A stretch of DNA of 14,776 bases from Clostridiales bacterium (GCA_031269415.1 JAISZF010000017.1:1-14776); one strand, 5' to 3'; counted from the first letter of the stretch, positions 1 through 7,599 are shown. Numbers and translations are program-made. The notes: generated from the sequence alone by a model not told the origin.

Positions 1-280
1 TGGCGGTTTGGCGTTCCTGCATGGATTCCGGCTGCTCCACATCCTTCATAGACAATGAGATCTTTCCCGAAGTCTTATCATTAGTAAGTACCTTCACATG
101 CACGATATCGCCTACCGCTAAGTGATCGTCCACGTTTTGAACATAGCTGTTTGAGATATGTGAGATATGAACCAAGCCCTGCGAGTTGTCGGGCAGAATA
201 ACAATAGCCCCAAAAGGTTTAAGCCTGACGACCTTTCCTTCATAGATATTACCGGCTATAATTTCAACTTTTTCTGACAT
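1..280 (-). CDS. S1-domain RNA-binding protein, 3' end outside window
   Basis: Read on the minus strand from an ATG at 280, the first 93 residues form one S1 RNA-binding (OB) fold. The hallmarks are GKVVRLKPFGAIV (residues 15-27), GLVHISHIS (35-43), a V-GD-V-VKVL strand (56-65) and GKISLSMKD (72-80). A GGAGA ribosome site lies 8 bases upstream. Small single-S1 proteins of this kind in Bacillota (YugI/general stress protein 13 and CvfD types, about 130 residues) bind RNA or ribosomes and tune translation; that role is family knowledge, not visible here. After residue 80 a polar tail begins (EQPESMQERQTA) and the frame is still open at base 1, so the C-terminus is missing. The gene sits 35 bp after yajC with no terminator between, so they are probably co-transcribed. 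A fragment of a multi-S1 protein is unlikely because the domain starts right at the N-terminus. Confidence 0.85.
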   Translation of the reverse strand, partial: MSEKVEIIAGNIYEGKVVRLKPFGAIVILPDNSQGLVHISHISNSYVQNVDDHLAVGDIVHVKVLTNDKTSGKISLSMKDVEQPESMQERQTA

Positions 281-315
281 GCAAAAAATCTCCTATTAAA
301 TACAACCGTAACGGG

Positions 316-732
316 TTAATTGGCGCTCTCCGGTTTGGACAGGCTTATTTTAGGCGTCTGAATACCTACGATATCAGACTTACGCACGGGTACGCGCACG
401 CCGCGGTTAGTGCCGAACTCAACGATAAAGCAGTCCTCGCCGACATCGGCGACCTTGCCGTAGAAACCGCTGGTAGTCACCACGTTATCGCCGGACTTAA
501 TAGACGCCTGCATTTCTTTGAGTTTCTTTTCCCGCTTGCTCTGAGGACGGATACTGAAAAAATAGAAAAAGCCGAAAATCGCCACCCAGATGAGGATCAT
601 GAAGATGGGGCTTATCCCTCCCAAAGCGCCCGCGTCAGCCGGTTGCGTTCCCTGAGCGGCCGCTGTAGCCGCGCCATCCGTTTTGTTTTGAATAATCCCC
701 AGAACCAGCAGCTTGTTTAAAATTGAATGCAT
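316..732 (-). CDS. yajC: Preprotein translocase subunit YajC
   Basis: This 138-residue protein has the YajC plan: a short N-terminus, a single transmembrane helix (about residues 43-59, ending FGFFYFFSIRPQSKREKK) and a basic-to-beta cytoplasmic domain. The RPQ-K-E-K motif directly after the helix and the GD-VVT-SGFYGKV segment are the family signature. YajC joins SecDF at the SecYEG translocon in the inner membrane. Its exact contribution is modest and not essential in E. coli. I start it at the ATG at 732, 8 bases after an AGGAG site; an in-frame GTG at 738 is too close to that site. The pre-helix stretch is rich in Ala/Gly/Thr and longer than in many homologues. It lies downstream of tgt, the usual bacterial order, and is followed by the S1 protein. 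A promoter at 811-840 could transcribe it independently of tgt. Confidence 0.95.
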   Translation of the reverse strand: MHSILNKLLVLGIIQNKTDGAATAAAQGTQPADAGALGGISPIFMILIWVAIFGFFYFFSIRPQSKREKKLKEMQASIKSGDNVVTTSGFYGKVADVGEDCFIVEFGTNRGVRVPVRKSDIVGIQTPKISLSKPESAN

Positions 733-810
733 GAACACAACTCCTGTATATTAAGATCACATCCGCCGGGCAAGTGGATATTCAGTCAGCCGCCCGCTGA
801 TATTAATAGT

Positions 811-840
811 ATTATATAGCAATTAATTAAGGCTCGTCAA
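811..840 (-). promoter_or_regulatory. Probable sigma-A promoter for yajC, inside the tgt 3' end
   Basis: On the minus strand TTGACG (835-840) and TATAAT (811-816) are separated by 18 bases: 5/6 and 6/6 matches to the housekeeping consensus. The -35 overlaps the last sense codons of tgt, and the stop codon lies in the spacer. Transcription would begin near 804 and leave a leader of about 70 bases before yajC. No terminator hairpin follows tgt, so readthrough and this promoter could both feed yajC and the S1 gene. Confidence 0.6.
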
Positions 841-1972
841 CTGGCATTTCCATTTTATAACCGGTCAGCTTGTCTTCCTTATAGCGAGCGAACAGGTTTT
901 CATCTAGAGCCGCCCTTATTTCTTCCATTAAATTATTATAGTAATATAAATTATGCAAGACGCAAAGCCGTAAGGCAAGCATTTCCTTCGCCTTAAACAG
1001 GTGCCTGATGTACGCCCTTGTGTGACGGGCGCAGACAGGGCAGCCGCAGCCTTCCTCAATCGGTTTATTGTCGCGCTCGTATTGCGCGTTTAACAGGTTC
1101 AGCTTGCCTTTATCGGTATATACGTGGCCGTGGCGGCCGTTTCTCGCGGGGAGTACGCAGTCGAAGAAGTCTATTCCCCGTTCGACGGATTCCAGTATAT
1201 TGCTCGGAGTTCCGACGCCCATCAGGTATGTCGGTTTATCGCGCGGCAGAATAGGAACCACCGCGTCCAGGATTCTGTACATCTCCTCAGCGGTTTCGCC
1301 CACGGCCAAGCCGCCCACCGCATACCCGTCCAGATTCAATGAGGCGATTTCTTCCGCGTTTTTCCTTCGTATATCTTCGTATACCCCGCCTTGGTTAATG
1401 CCGAATAGCATTTGCTTTTTATTTATTACGCCGTTTTTGCCGTTTAATTCCCCTAGCCGGTTTACGCAGCGGAGCAGCCAGCGTGTCGTCCTGTCGGCGG
1501 AGGCGCTCATGTATTCGTAATCAGCCAGCGACGGAGCGCATTCGTCAAAAGCCATGGCGACGGTCGAGCCCAGGTTTGATTGGATCTCCATAGATTCTTC
1601 CGGACCCATGAATATTTTTCTGCCGTCCACATGAGAAGCGAAGGTTACGCCCTCCTCTTTTATCCGGCGAAGCCCGCTCAGCGAGAATACCTGAAACCCG
1701 CCGGAGTCTGTCAGAATCGGGCCGTTCCACGCCATGAATTTATGAAGGCCGCCCAGTTCTTTTATCAATTGATCGCCGGGGCGGACATGCAGGTGATAAG
1801 TGTTGGAGAGTTCTATCTGACATTTCACGCGTTCCAAATCTTCCGAGGACAGCGCGCCTTTTATGGCCGCCGACGTACCTACGTTCATGAATACCGGCGT
1901 CTGAACCGTGCCATGCGGCGTTTCAAATACGGCGCGTTTGGCGCGGCCTTCGGTTTTTACTAGCTTATACAT
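827..1972 (-). CDS. tgt: tRNA-guanine transglycosylase
   Basis: This 381-residue protein swaps guanine-34 for preQ1 in the anticodon of Asp, Asn, His and Tyr tRNAs, a step of queuosine synthesis. Visible landmarks are LTDSGGFQVFSL (87-98) with the general acid/base Asp89, QGGVY (194-198) in the substrate pocket, GGLAVGE (220-226), and ERGIDFFDCVLPARNGRHG (264-282) with the nucleophile Asp271. A zinc site follows: Cys309, Cys311, Cys314 and His340. Length matches the family (370-385). The frame stays open upstream to about 2386, but that extension would overlap the divergent methyltransferase. I chose the ATG at 1972 because GGGAGAG sits 5 bases upstream and MYKLVKTEGRAKRA is the normal N-terminus. 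queA, often its upstream partner, is not adjacent here. yajC follows. Confidence 0.96.
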   Translation of the reverse strand: MYKLVKTEGRAKRAVFETPHGTVQTPVFMNVGTSAAIKGALSSEDLERVKCQIELSNTYHLHVRPGDQLIKELGGLHKFMAWNGPILTDSGGFQVFSLSGLRRIKEEGVTFASHVDGRKIFMGPEESMEIQSNLGSTVAMAFDECAPSLADYEYMSASADRTTRWLLRCVNRLGELNGKNGVINKKQMLFGINQGGVYEDIRRKNAEEIASLNLDGYAVGGLAVGETAEEMYRILDAVVPILPRDKPTYLMGVGTPSNILESVERGIDFFDCVLPARNGRHGHVYTDKGKLNLLNAQYERDNKPIEEGCGCPVCARHTRAYIRHLFKAKEMLALRLCVLHNLYYYNNLMEEIRAALDENLFARYKEDKLTGYKMEMPVDEP

Positions 1973-1999
1973 AAATCTCTCCCATAATTCAGTATCTAA

Positions 2000-2028
2000 T
2001 TGACAACCGCCGGGGCTTGCGCTTATAG
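2000..2028 (+). promoter_or_regulatory. Promoter for the RNA methyltransferase gene
   Basis: TTGACA (2000-2005) and TTATAG (2023-2028) are spaced by 17 bases, a perfect -35 with a fair -10. The predicted transcript would start near 2035 and leave about 20 bases before the ATG at 2055. This also argues against the in-frame GTG at 2028 as the start, since that codon overlaps the -10. Confidence 0.65.
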
Positions 2029-2054
2029 TGAATAAAAACAAAAGTAGGCGAGAT

Positions 2055-3188
2055 ATGATCAAATTAATAGCGACCGCGGCGTTCGGATTGGAAGCCGTGG
2101 TCAAACGTGAGGTTATCGCGTTAGGGGTAAGCGATATAAGTGTATTGGACGGCCGTGTGGATTTTTCCGGCGAGCTTTCGGATATAGCTAAAGCCAACAT
2201 ATGGCTGCGAAGCGCGGATCGGGTACTGCTTAACATGGGTGAGTTTAACGCCAATACATTTGACGAATTATTTGAGGGCACAAAGGCTCTGCCGTGGGAA
2301 GAATGGATTCCCGAGAACGGAAAATTCACGGTTACGGGGAAATCCGTACGTTCGCGGCTTTTCAGCGTGCCGGACTGCCAGGCCATTGTGAAGAAAGCCG
2401 TTGTCGAACGGCTGAAAACGCGCTACAAAACCGAATGGTTCAAGGAAGACGGCCCGGAATATAAAATACAGATCGGCCTGCTGAAAGATAGGGCGACTCT
2501 TACAATAGACACATCCGGTCCGGGACTGCATAAGCGCGGATACCGCCCGATAGCGTCGCCGGCCCCATTAAAGGAAACGCTTGCCTCCGCGCTGATAAGT
2601 CTTACTTACTGGCGCGGAGATCGCGTACTGCTGGATCCGGTCTGCGGTTCGGGCACAATACCCATCGAATGCGCATTGATGGCTAAAAATATCGCGCCAG
2701 GCCTGAATCGCGCGTTTGTGTCGGAAACCTGGCCCTGTATGCCGGGGCGCTTATGGAAAGACGCCCGGGCGGAAGCGAAGGCGGTCGAAATTGCCGATAT
2801 ACAGCCTCAAATATTCGGGTCTGACATAGATCCGAAAGCGGTGGAGCTGGCGAAGCGTAACACCATAAAGGCTGGGGTAGGGGACTTTATCAGGTTTGAA
2901 ACCAAAGCGCTGAAAGATATAACCCTGCCGGGCAGGTATGGCATAACTGTCTGCAATCCGCCGTACGCGGAGCGTTTGGGCAGCGCCGCCGAGGTCGGGC
3001 GTTTATACAAAGATATGCGGAGCGTGTTCGCTCCGGACGCGACATGGTCGCTGAATGTAATAACGCCGGACGAGTTCTTCGAGAAAACGTACGGGAAAAA
3101 GGCCGACGCCAAACGTAAACTGTTTAACGGCAGGATTAAAACGGATTATTACCAATACGCCGGGGAAAAGCCCGGCAGGAATCGCTGA
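2055..3188 (+). CDS. THUMP-domain class I SAM-dependent RNA methyltransferase (RlmL/YpsC type)
   Basis: This 377-residue protein matches the COG0116 family (B. subtilis YpsC; N-terminal half of E. coli RlmL), which methylates the N2 of a guanine in large-subunit rRNA. An N-terminal ferredoxin-like/THUMP region occupies about residues 1-155, including the LRSADRVLL and WEEWIPENGKFTVTGKS segments. Then comes the linker GLHKRGYR-PIASPAPLKE (158-174), typical of the family. The Rossmann methyltransferase fold follows, with the SAM-binding loop DPVCGSGT (194-201), the GSDIDP acidic strand end (255-260) and the catalytic NPPY (301-304) characteristic of exocyclic amino methylation. The start is the ATG at 2055, supported by an AGTAGG-type site and the promoter at 2000-2028. 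It is divergent from tgt and convergent with metK. The exact target base cannot be read from sequence. Confidence 0.9.
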   Translation: MIKLIATAAFGLEAVVKREVIALGVSDISVLDGRVDFSGELSDIAKANIWLRSADRVLLNMGEFNANTFDELFEGTKALPWEEWIPENGKFTVTGKSVRSRLFSVPDCQAIVKKAVVERLKTRYKTEWFKEDGPEYKIQIGLLKDRATLTIDTSGPGLHKRGYRPIASPAPLKETLASALISLTYWRGDRVLLDPVCGSGTIPIECALMAKNIAPGLNRAFVSETWPCMPGRLWKDARAEAKAVEIADIQPQIFGSDIDPKAVELAKRNTIKAGVGDFIRFETKALKDITLPGRYGITVCNPPYAERLGSAAEVGRLYKDMRSVFAPDATWSLNVITPDEFFEKTYGKKADAKRKLFNGRIKTDYYQYAGEKPGRNR

Positions 3189-3214
3189 TAAAAAGCCGCG
3201 CTTAGCCGCGCGGC
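3189..3214 (-). terminator. Rho-independent terminator of metK
   Basis: GCCGCGC (3195-3201) pairs perfectly with GCGCGGC (3208-3214) around a 6-base loop. On the minus strand the stem is followed by five T's (3190-3194). It lies 13 bases beyond the metK stop. The U-tract is on the metK side only, but the hairpin starts 7 bases after the methyltransferase stop and could also slow transcription from that direction. Confidence 0.75.
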
Positions 3215-3227
3215 CGGGCTTACCCTA

Positions 3228-4394
3228 TCATGCTAACGCTTCTCGTAATTCTCCGACCTTATCCAGCCTTTCCCATGGGAGGTCCAAGTCTGAACGCCCG
3301 AAGTGACCGTAAGCGGCTGTCTGCTTATATATTGGCCGGCGCAAATCCAAGTGATAAATTATCGCTCCGGGCCGCAAATCAAAGTGCTTGTCTATCAGAG
3401 CCACGACGGCCTCATCCGATATCCTGCCGGTTCCAAATGTATTGACATACACGGAGAGCGGTTTTGCCACTCCGATGGCGTAGGACACCTCGATTTCGCA
3501 TTTGTCCGCGAGGCCCGCCGCGACGATATTCTTGGCTATATACCTAGCCATGTAGGACGCCGAGCGATCTACTTTGGTCGGGTCTTTACCCGAAAAGGAA
3601 CCGCCACCATGCCTCGCGTACCCGCCGTAGGTATCAACGATTATCTTGCGGCCGGTCAGCCCGCTGTCGCCTTGCGGCCCGCCGACCACAAAACGCCCCG
3701 TGGGGTTGATAAAATATTTTGTTTCACCGCTCAGCAGTTCGGACGGTATGGAGGCCTTTATTATCTTTTCGATAATATCTTTTTCCAATTGATCATGGGA
3801 TATTTCCGGAGCGTGCTGGCTGGAGATGACAATGTTTGTTACGCGGACCGGTTTATTTCCGTCGTATTCCACCGTTACCTGGCTCTTGCCGTCGGGGCGC
3901 AGGTAAGGCAGTTCGCCCGTTTTGCGCGCCTCCGTCAGTCTCTTCGTGAGCTTATGGGCTAAGTATATGGGCATGGGCATATATTCGTCTGTTTCATCGC
4001 AAGCGAATCCGAACATCATGCCCTGGTCGCCGGCACCCGTGTCATTCCCGTCGGTATCCCTGGTTTCAAGCGCGTGATCCACGCCCATCGCTATATCCGG
4101 TGATTGACTCTTTATGGATGTGATGACCGCGCAGGTTTCGCAGTCGAAGCCGTATTTCGCGCGATCATAACCTATGCCGCGAATCGTGTCCCGCGTGATC
4201 CGCTCTATGTCCACATAGCAGTCAGTGGTGATTTCGCCGGCGACAAAGATAATCCCGGTCGTCGCGATTGACTCGCAGGCTACGCGCGCCGAAGGATCCT
4301 GCGCTATTATCGCGTCCAGCACCGCGTCCGCGACCTGATCGCAGATCTTATCCGGATGCCCCTCCGTAACGCTTTCCGAAGTAAAAATGTGCAT
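3228..4394 (-). CDS. metK: S-adenosylmethionine synthetase
   Basis: This 388-residue enzyme makes S-adenosylmethionine from methionine and ATP in the cytoplasm. SAM is the methyl donor used by the adjacent RNA methyltransferase, among many others. Diagnostic sequences are TSESVTEGHPDKICDQ (5-20) with catalytic His13 and metal-binding Asp15, GAGDQGMMFGFACDET (120-135), and the phosphate-loop GGGSFSGKDPTKVDRSA (263-279). Length is normal (380-400) and no key residue is missing. The ATG at 4394 follows a GAGGAG site. Only 59 bp separate it from the flgJ-type gene, and a terminator fills much of that. There is no room for a SAM riboswitch of the S-box type often found ahead of metK in Bacillota, and I could not see a strong own promoter. 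Confidence 0.98.
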   Translation of the reverse strand: MHIFTSESVTEGHPDKICDQVADAVLDAIIAQDPSARVACESIATTGIIFVAGEITTDCYVDIERITRDTIRGIGYDRAKYGFDCETCAVITSIKSQSPDIAMGVDHALETRDTDGNDTGAGDQGMMFGFACDETDEYMPMPIYLAHKLTKRLTEARKTGELPYLRPDGKSQVTVEYDGNKPVRVTNIVISSQHAPEISHDQLEKDIIEKIIKASIPSELLSGETKYFINPTGRFVVGGPQGDSGLTGRKIIVDTYGGYARHGGGSFSGKDPTKVDRSASYMARYIAKNIVAAGLADKCEIEVSYAIGVAKPLSVYVNTFGTGRISDEAVVALIDKHFDLRPGAIIYHLDLRRPIYKQTAAYGHFGRSDLDLPWERLDKVGELREALA

Positions 4395-4420
4395 AATGAT
4401 CTACTCCTCATTATTTATAT

Positions 4421-4449
4421 AAAAAAAGGAGCCGCTTAGGGCGCCTTGA
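4421..4449 (-). terminator. Terminator at the end of the mbl-flagellar operon
   Basis: On the minus strand an imperfect stem (AAGGCGCC against GGCTCCTT with one C/T mismatch, 6-base loop CTAAGC, 4428-4449) is followed by seven T's (4421-4427). It lies 5 bases after the stop of the flgJ-type gene and 26 bases before the metK start, so it separates the flagellar operon from metK. Confidence 0.7.
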
Positions 4450-4453
4450 TTTT

Positions 4454-4792
4454 TTATTGCTCGGACAATTGCCTGTACATCATATCCGCCAAGCCGATGC
4501 CGCCCCGCGACGCGGCTGTTTTAGAGTACTCCTCATATAACATGTCTTCAAATATCACTTCAGCGTTGCTTTTAGCGAAGATGCCGCCCTCACCCAAGTC
4601 GGTTTTGCGCATCTCGCGGAACATAATCTGCAAAAAATAAGACTCGAATCCTACGCACGCCTTCCTCAGTTCCACAGCGTCATTCGTATGTGAGGCGGCT
4701 TCGAGGGCAGCCTGAAAACCCTCGCCTGACGCCTGTTCCTTATACAACCGCCCCAATTGCGGGGTAGAGCCGTTAATAGACGATATATTCAT
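4454..4792 (-). CDS. flgJ: FlgJ-type rod-binding protein (no muramidase domain)
   Basis: This 112-residue protein corresponds to the rod-binding domain at the N-terminus of proteobacterial FlgJ, which escorts or caps the flagellar rod. The conserved block is FESYFLQIMFREMRKTD (49-65), then a glycine-rich turn, then the helix FEDMLYEEYSKTAASRGGIGLADMM (81-105). It lacks the glucosaminidase domain that follows in E. coli FlgJ, as is usual in Bacillota, so another enzyme must open the wall. The ATG at 4792 overlaps the flgG stop by four bases (ATGA), which implies translational coupling. It is the last gene of the mbl-flgF-flgG operon, with a terminator right after it. Many databases would simply call it a rod-binding or flagellar assembly protein. 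Confidence 0.85.
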   Translation of the reverse strand: MNISSINGSTPQLGRLYKEQASGEGFQAALEAASHTNDAVELRKACVGFESYFLQIMFREMRKTDLGEGGIFAKSNAEVIFEDMLYEEYSKTAASRGGIGLADMMYRQLSEQ

Positions 4793-5604
4793 CGCTTGAG
4801 GTTATTGACGGTCTGCAGCATTTCGTCGGACGTGGTAATCGCCTTGGAATTAATGTCATAGGCTCGCTGGGCGACAATCAGGTTGACCATCTCTTCCGCT
4901 ACCTGCACATTGGACATTTCCAATACGCCCTGCTGAAAACGGCTGAGCCGGTTTGTTTCCCCGTCGGCCTCAACCAAAGCCGGCCCTGATGCTGAGGTGA
5001 TTTTAAGCAGGTTGGAACCCACGGCCTCCAAGCCCTGCGGGTTGGAAAACTGGACCAGTTTGATCCGCAGCCCAAGATCCTCATTCTGACCTTGGCTGTT
5101 GAGATAACTCAACTCGCCTTCCTCGCTGATTGAGAGATCCTTTACGGCGACATCCGCCGGTATATACAGCGGCGTATCGTCCAACCCCAAAATGGGGTAC
5201 CCTTCCGAGGTCACCAGCATGCTGCCCTCGTTGGTTACGCTGGCTTTCATAGCCCCGTCTTTAGTATAGTGGAACTCGCCGCCCCGGTCAACCACCAAAA
5301 AACCGTCGCCTTCAATGGCTATATCGTTGGAATTATCTGTACGCTCCAGATTGCCCTGAGAAAATATACGCGCCGTCGAAATCGGGCGCACACCGTGGCC
5401 TACTTGCAGGTTAACCGGGCGTCCCGACTGGTTCGCGGGATCAAGATCCGCCCTCGCGATCGTTTCGTACAGAAGTGTCTTGAATTCCATGCGTTCCTTT
5501 TTGTACCCGAATGTGTTAACGTTGGCCAAATTATTTGAAATTGTGTCAACATTCTGCTGCTGACTGATCATGCCGGACGCCGCCGTCCATAAACTGCGCA
5601 TCAT
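4789..5604 (-). CDS. flgG: Flagellar distal rod protein FlgG (FlhP-like)
   Basis: This 271-residue axial protein of the flagellar rod is exported by the flagellar type III apparatus, so it has no cleavable signal peptide. The N-terminus MMRSLWTAASGMISQQQNVD and the motif NNLANVNTFGYKK (24-36) are the axial-protein signature. The central part has the hook/rod fold with IAIEGDGFLVV. The C-terminal coiled segment contains GVLEMSNVQVAEEMVNLI and ends with QRAYDINSKAITTSDEML. This NVQ-AEEMV-LI-AQRAYE-NSK pattern and the total length fit FlgG rather than the longer FlgE hook. Two tandem ATGs (5604, 5601) lie downstream of an AGGGG site. It is 27 bp from flgF upstream and coupled by 4-base overlap to flgJ downstream. 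In B. subtilis the equivalent gene beside mbl is called flhP. Confidence 0.93.
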   Translation of the reverse strand: MMRSLWTAASGMISQQQNVDTISNNLANVNTFGYKKERMEFKTLLYETIARADLDPANQSGRPVNLQVGHGVRPISTARIFSQGNLERTDNSNDIAIEGDGFLVVDRGGEFHYTKDGAMKASVTNEGSMLVTSEGYPILGLDDTPLYIPADVAVKDLSISEEGELSYLNSQGQNEDLGLRIKLVQFSNPQGLEAVGSNLLKITSASGPALVEADGETNRLSRFQQGVLEMSNVQVAEEMVNLIVAQRAYDINSKAITTSDEMLQTVNNLKR

Positions 5605-5631
5605 AATGTATCGCCCCTGATGTCATATTTG

Positions 5632-6405
5632 TCATACCTTCTTGCCGATATCATTCGCCGCGCGGTTTAGTATGGTATCATGAATGGTTATCATACGCTG
5701 GTTGGCCTCGAACGCGCGCGATGTGACTATCATATCCGTCATTTCACGGATAGAGCTGACATTGGAATTCTCCAAAAACCCCGAGTGCACCTCTCCTGTA
5801 AAATCCCTCTGTATAGCGCGGTTGGTGGCGGCGAACAAATTGTTCTCACGCTTGCGAAGTTCATGCGTGTCCGCGAAGTCAGCTATTTTGAGTTTATCGA
5901 CGTATTCGTCGTTGGAGAAAATACTGCCGTCATTATTGACCGTGATATGCCCGGGCGGTATCATTATCATACCGTTCGCGCCTAAAACAGGATTGCCCTC
6001 CTTAGTGAGCAGCAGACCGTCGCCGCCCAGTGTAAAAGAGCCGTCTCGGGTGTACATTTCGCTGCTTTGTCCGGCATTGTCGGCGTGAGATACGCAAAAA
6101 AAACCGCTCCCTTCAATCGCTAAATCCAAAGGCGCGGAGCTTTTTCGGAAACCGCCGCCGGAGAAATCGGTATAGATGTCGTCAATAAACAAGCCCTGCG
6201 ACACGCGCCCAATCGGCACGTCGTGGTAAGGCTGATCGCCTGGGTCATCCAGCCGTTTCAGCAATTCCTCGGTGAACGAACGCGTGGCAACCCGGTCTTT
6301 CTTGAAACCCGTCGAGTTGGCGTTGGCGATGTTATCCGCGGTTACATCCATTTTCCGCAGCAACGTGGTCATACCCAGCGCGGACGTGTATAATCCCTTA
6401 ATCAA
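5632..6405 (-). CDS. flgF: Flagellar rod protein FlgF (FlhO-like), TTG start
   Basis: This 257-residue flagellar rod component is homologous to FlgG and has the same plan: MIKGLYTSALGMTTLLRKMD at the N-terminus, DNIANANSTGFKKDRV (24-39), LDLAIEGSGFFCVSH in the middle and, at the C-terminus, a GFLENSNVSSIREMTDMI motif followed by SRAFEANQRMITIHD. The less conserved middle and its place before flgG point to FlgF (proximal rod). The B. subtilis counterpart is flhO, also directly after mbl. The start is TTG at 6403-6405: a strong GGAGG (6414-6418) lies 8 bases upstream, MIKGLYTSALGM is the expected N-terminus and no ATG fits better. It follows mbl by 30 bp with no terminator between. Confidence 0.92.
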   Translation of the reverse strand: MIKGLYTSALGMTTLLRKMDVTADNIANANSTGFKKDRVATRSFTEELLKRLDDPGDQPYHDVPIGRVSQGLFIDDIYTDFSGGGFRKSSAPLDLAIEGSGFFCVSHADNAGQSSEMYTRDGSFTLGGDGLLLTKEGNPVLGANGMIMIPPGHITVNNDGSIFSNDEYVDKLKIADFADTHELRKRENNLFAATNRAIQRDFTGEVHSGFLENSNVSSIREMTDMIVTSRAFEANQRMITIHDTILNRAANDIGKKV

Positions 6406-6435
6406 CGCGGATCCCTCCGATGTAAGAGTATCCCC

Positions 6436-7446
6436 CTAATTCCTGCTTCTCATTTCCCTCATATCCATTTTGCCCATTGAAACGAATTCTATATATTTTC
6501 CTGTGCCAATCGCCACGCAAGAAATCGCTTCCTCGGCGATAATCGCGTTAATGCCTGTTTTTTCCTTTATCAGCTTGTCCAGCCCGTTGAGAAGGCTGCC
6601 GCCGCCTGTCATAACTATGCCTCGGTCGGAGATATCGCTCGCGAGTTCGGGCGGGGTGCGTTCCAGTACCATGTGAACAGCCTCGATTATACTGGTGACG
6701 TTCTCGTTCAGCGCTTCCTGCATCTCGTCGGAAGAAACCGTTATTACGCGCGGCAGCCCGGTAATGAGGTTACGGCCCCTCACATCCAGCGTGACGGGCG
6801 CGGCCCGTTCATACGCCGTGCCGATATTGATTTTCAAATCCTCAGCGGTGCGTTCGCCTATGAGTATATTATGTTTCTTTCGCATATATCTTACGATAGC
6901 TTCGTCAAAATTATCCCCCGCGACTTTAAGCGAGGTGCTGACCACCGTGCCGCCCAGTGAGATAACCGCGACGTCGGTGGTACCGCCGCCGATATCCACA
7001 ACCATGCTGCCGCAGGCCCGAGCGATGTCTATACCGGCGCCGATCGCCGCCGCTATGGGTTCCTCAATAATAAATACCTGCCTAGCGCCCGCCTGCTTGG
7101 TGGCGTCCTCCACCGCCTTGCGCTCGACCTCCGTGACGCTGGAAGGCACACATACGGCAATGCGCGGCATACGGAACATGTGCCGTCCGACTGCTTTGGA
7201 TATGAAATACTTGAGCATCTTTTCAGTAATATTATAGTCGGAAATAACCCCTTCGCGCAGCGGCCTGATGGCGACAATGTTTCCCGGGGTTCTCCCAATC
7301 ATGCTGCGGGCTTCCGAGCCGACAGCCACAATTTGATTCGTGTTTTTGTTAATAGCGACAACGGAGGGTTCGGACAATACAATGCCCTGGCCTTTAATAT
7401 ATACAAGGATAGTGGCTGTACCTAAGTCAATGCCAATATCTGCCAT
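6436..7446 (-). CDS. mbl: Actin-like rod-shape protein Mbl (MreB family)
   Basis: This 336-residue bacterial actin forms membrane-associated filaments that guide elongation-phase peptidoglycan synthesis. The actin-fold nucleotide motifs are all present: phosphate-1 IGIDLGTATILVY (4-16), EEPIAAAIGAG (128-138), phosphate-2 VVDIGGGTTDVAVISLGG (149-166) and adenosine loop IVMTGGGSLLNGLDKL (277-292). Length is typical for the family (330-345). The ATG at 7446 follows an AGGAG site with a 10-base spacer. I prefer Mbl over MreB because it is followed by flgF/flgG-type genes, the same order as mbl-flhO-flhP in B. subtilis, and not by mreC-mreD. A MreB name would be equally defensible on sequence alone. 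Confidence 0.93.
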   Translation of the reverse strand: MADIGIDLGTATILVYIKGQGIVLSEPSVVAINKNTNQIVAVGSEARSMIGRTPGNIVAIRPLREGVISDYNITEKMLKYFISKAVGRHMFRMPRIAVCVPSSVTEVERKAVEDATKQAGARQVFIIEEPIAAAIGAGIDIARACGSMVVDIGGGTTDVAVISLGGTVVSTSLKVAGDNFDEAIVRYMRKKHNILIGERTAEDLKINIGTAYERAAPVTLDVRGRNLITGLPRVITVSSDEMQEALNENVTSIIEAVHMVLERTPPELASDISDRGIVMTGGGSLLNGLDKLIKEKTGINAIIAEEAISCVAIGTGKYIEFVSMGKMDMREMRSRN

Positions 7447-7564
7447 GAACTATCAATCTCCTATGATTATATTTATGTGCGTGGGTATATTAGTAACAGG
7501 AGGCAACCTGAATTATAGCGTATTTGAGCGGTGAAGCGAAAAACATCGAAAGTTGATTGAAACT

Positions 7565-7592
7565 ATTATACCTTATAACAAATAAATGTAAA
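7565..7592 (-). promoter_or_regulatory. Promoter of the mbl-flgF-flgG-flgJ operon
   Basis: On the minus strand TTTACA (7587-7592) and a perfect TATAAT (7565-7570) are 16 bases apart, starting only a few bases beyond the ZIP stop codon. The leader before mbl would be about 110 bases. A second perfect TATAAT lies at 7512-7517 without a good -35, and could be a secondary start. The element looks like a housekeeping sigma-A promoter rather than a flagellar sigma-28 one. Confidence 0.6.
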
Positions 7593-7599
7593 GGGAAAA

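Noticed and set aside
2028..2054. GTG at 2028 as the methyltransferase start
   Set aside because: It overlaps the -10 of the TTGACA promoter. The ATG at 2055 gives the usual family N-terminus.
1973..2386. N-terminal extension of the tgt reading frame upstream of 1972
   Set aside because: It is low in conserved features, overlaps the divergent methyltransferase gene, and a good ribosome site with the normal Tgt N-terminus occurs at 1972.
4395..4453. SAM riboswitch upstream of metK
   Set aside because: The gap is too short and is explained by a terminator hairpin and the ribosome site.
6695..7237. 180-codon plus-strand open frame
   Set aside because: It is antisense to mbl, rich in Ser/Thr/Pro as expected for the complement of a conserved gene, with no motif of its own.
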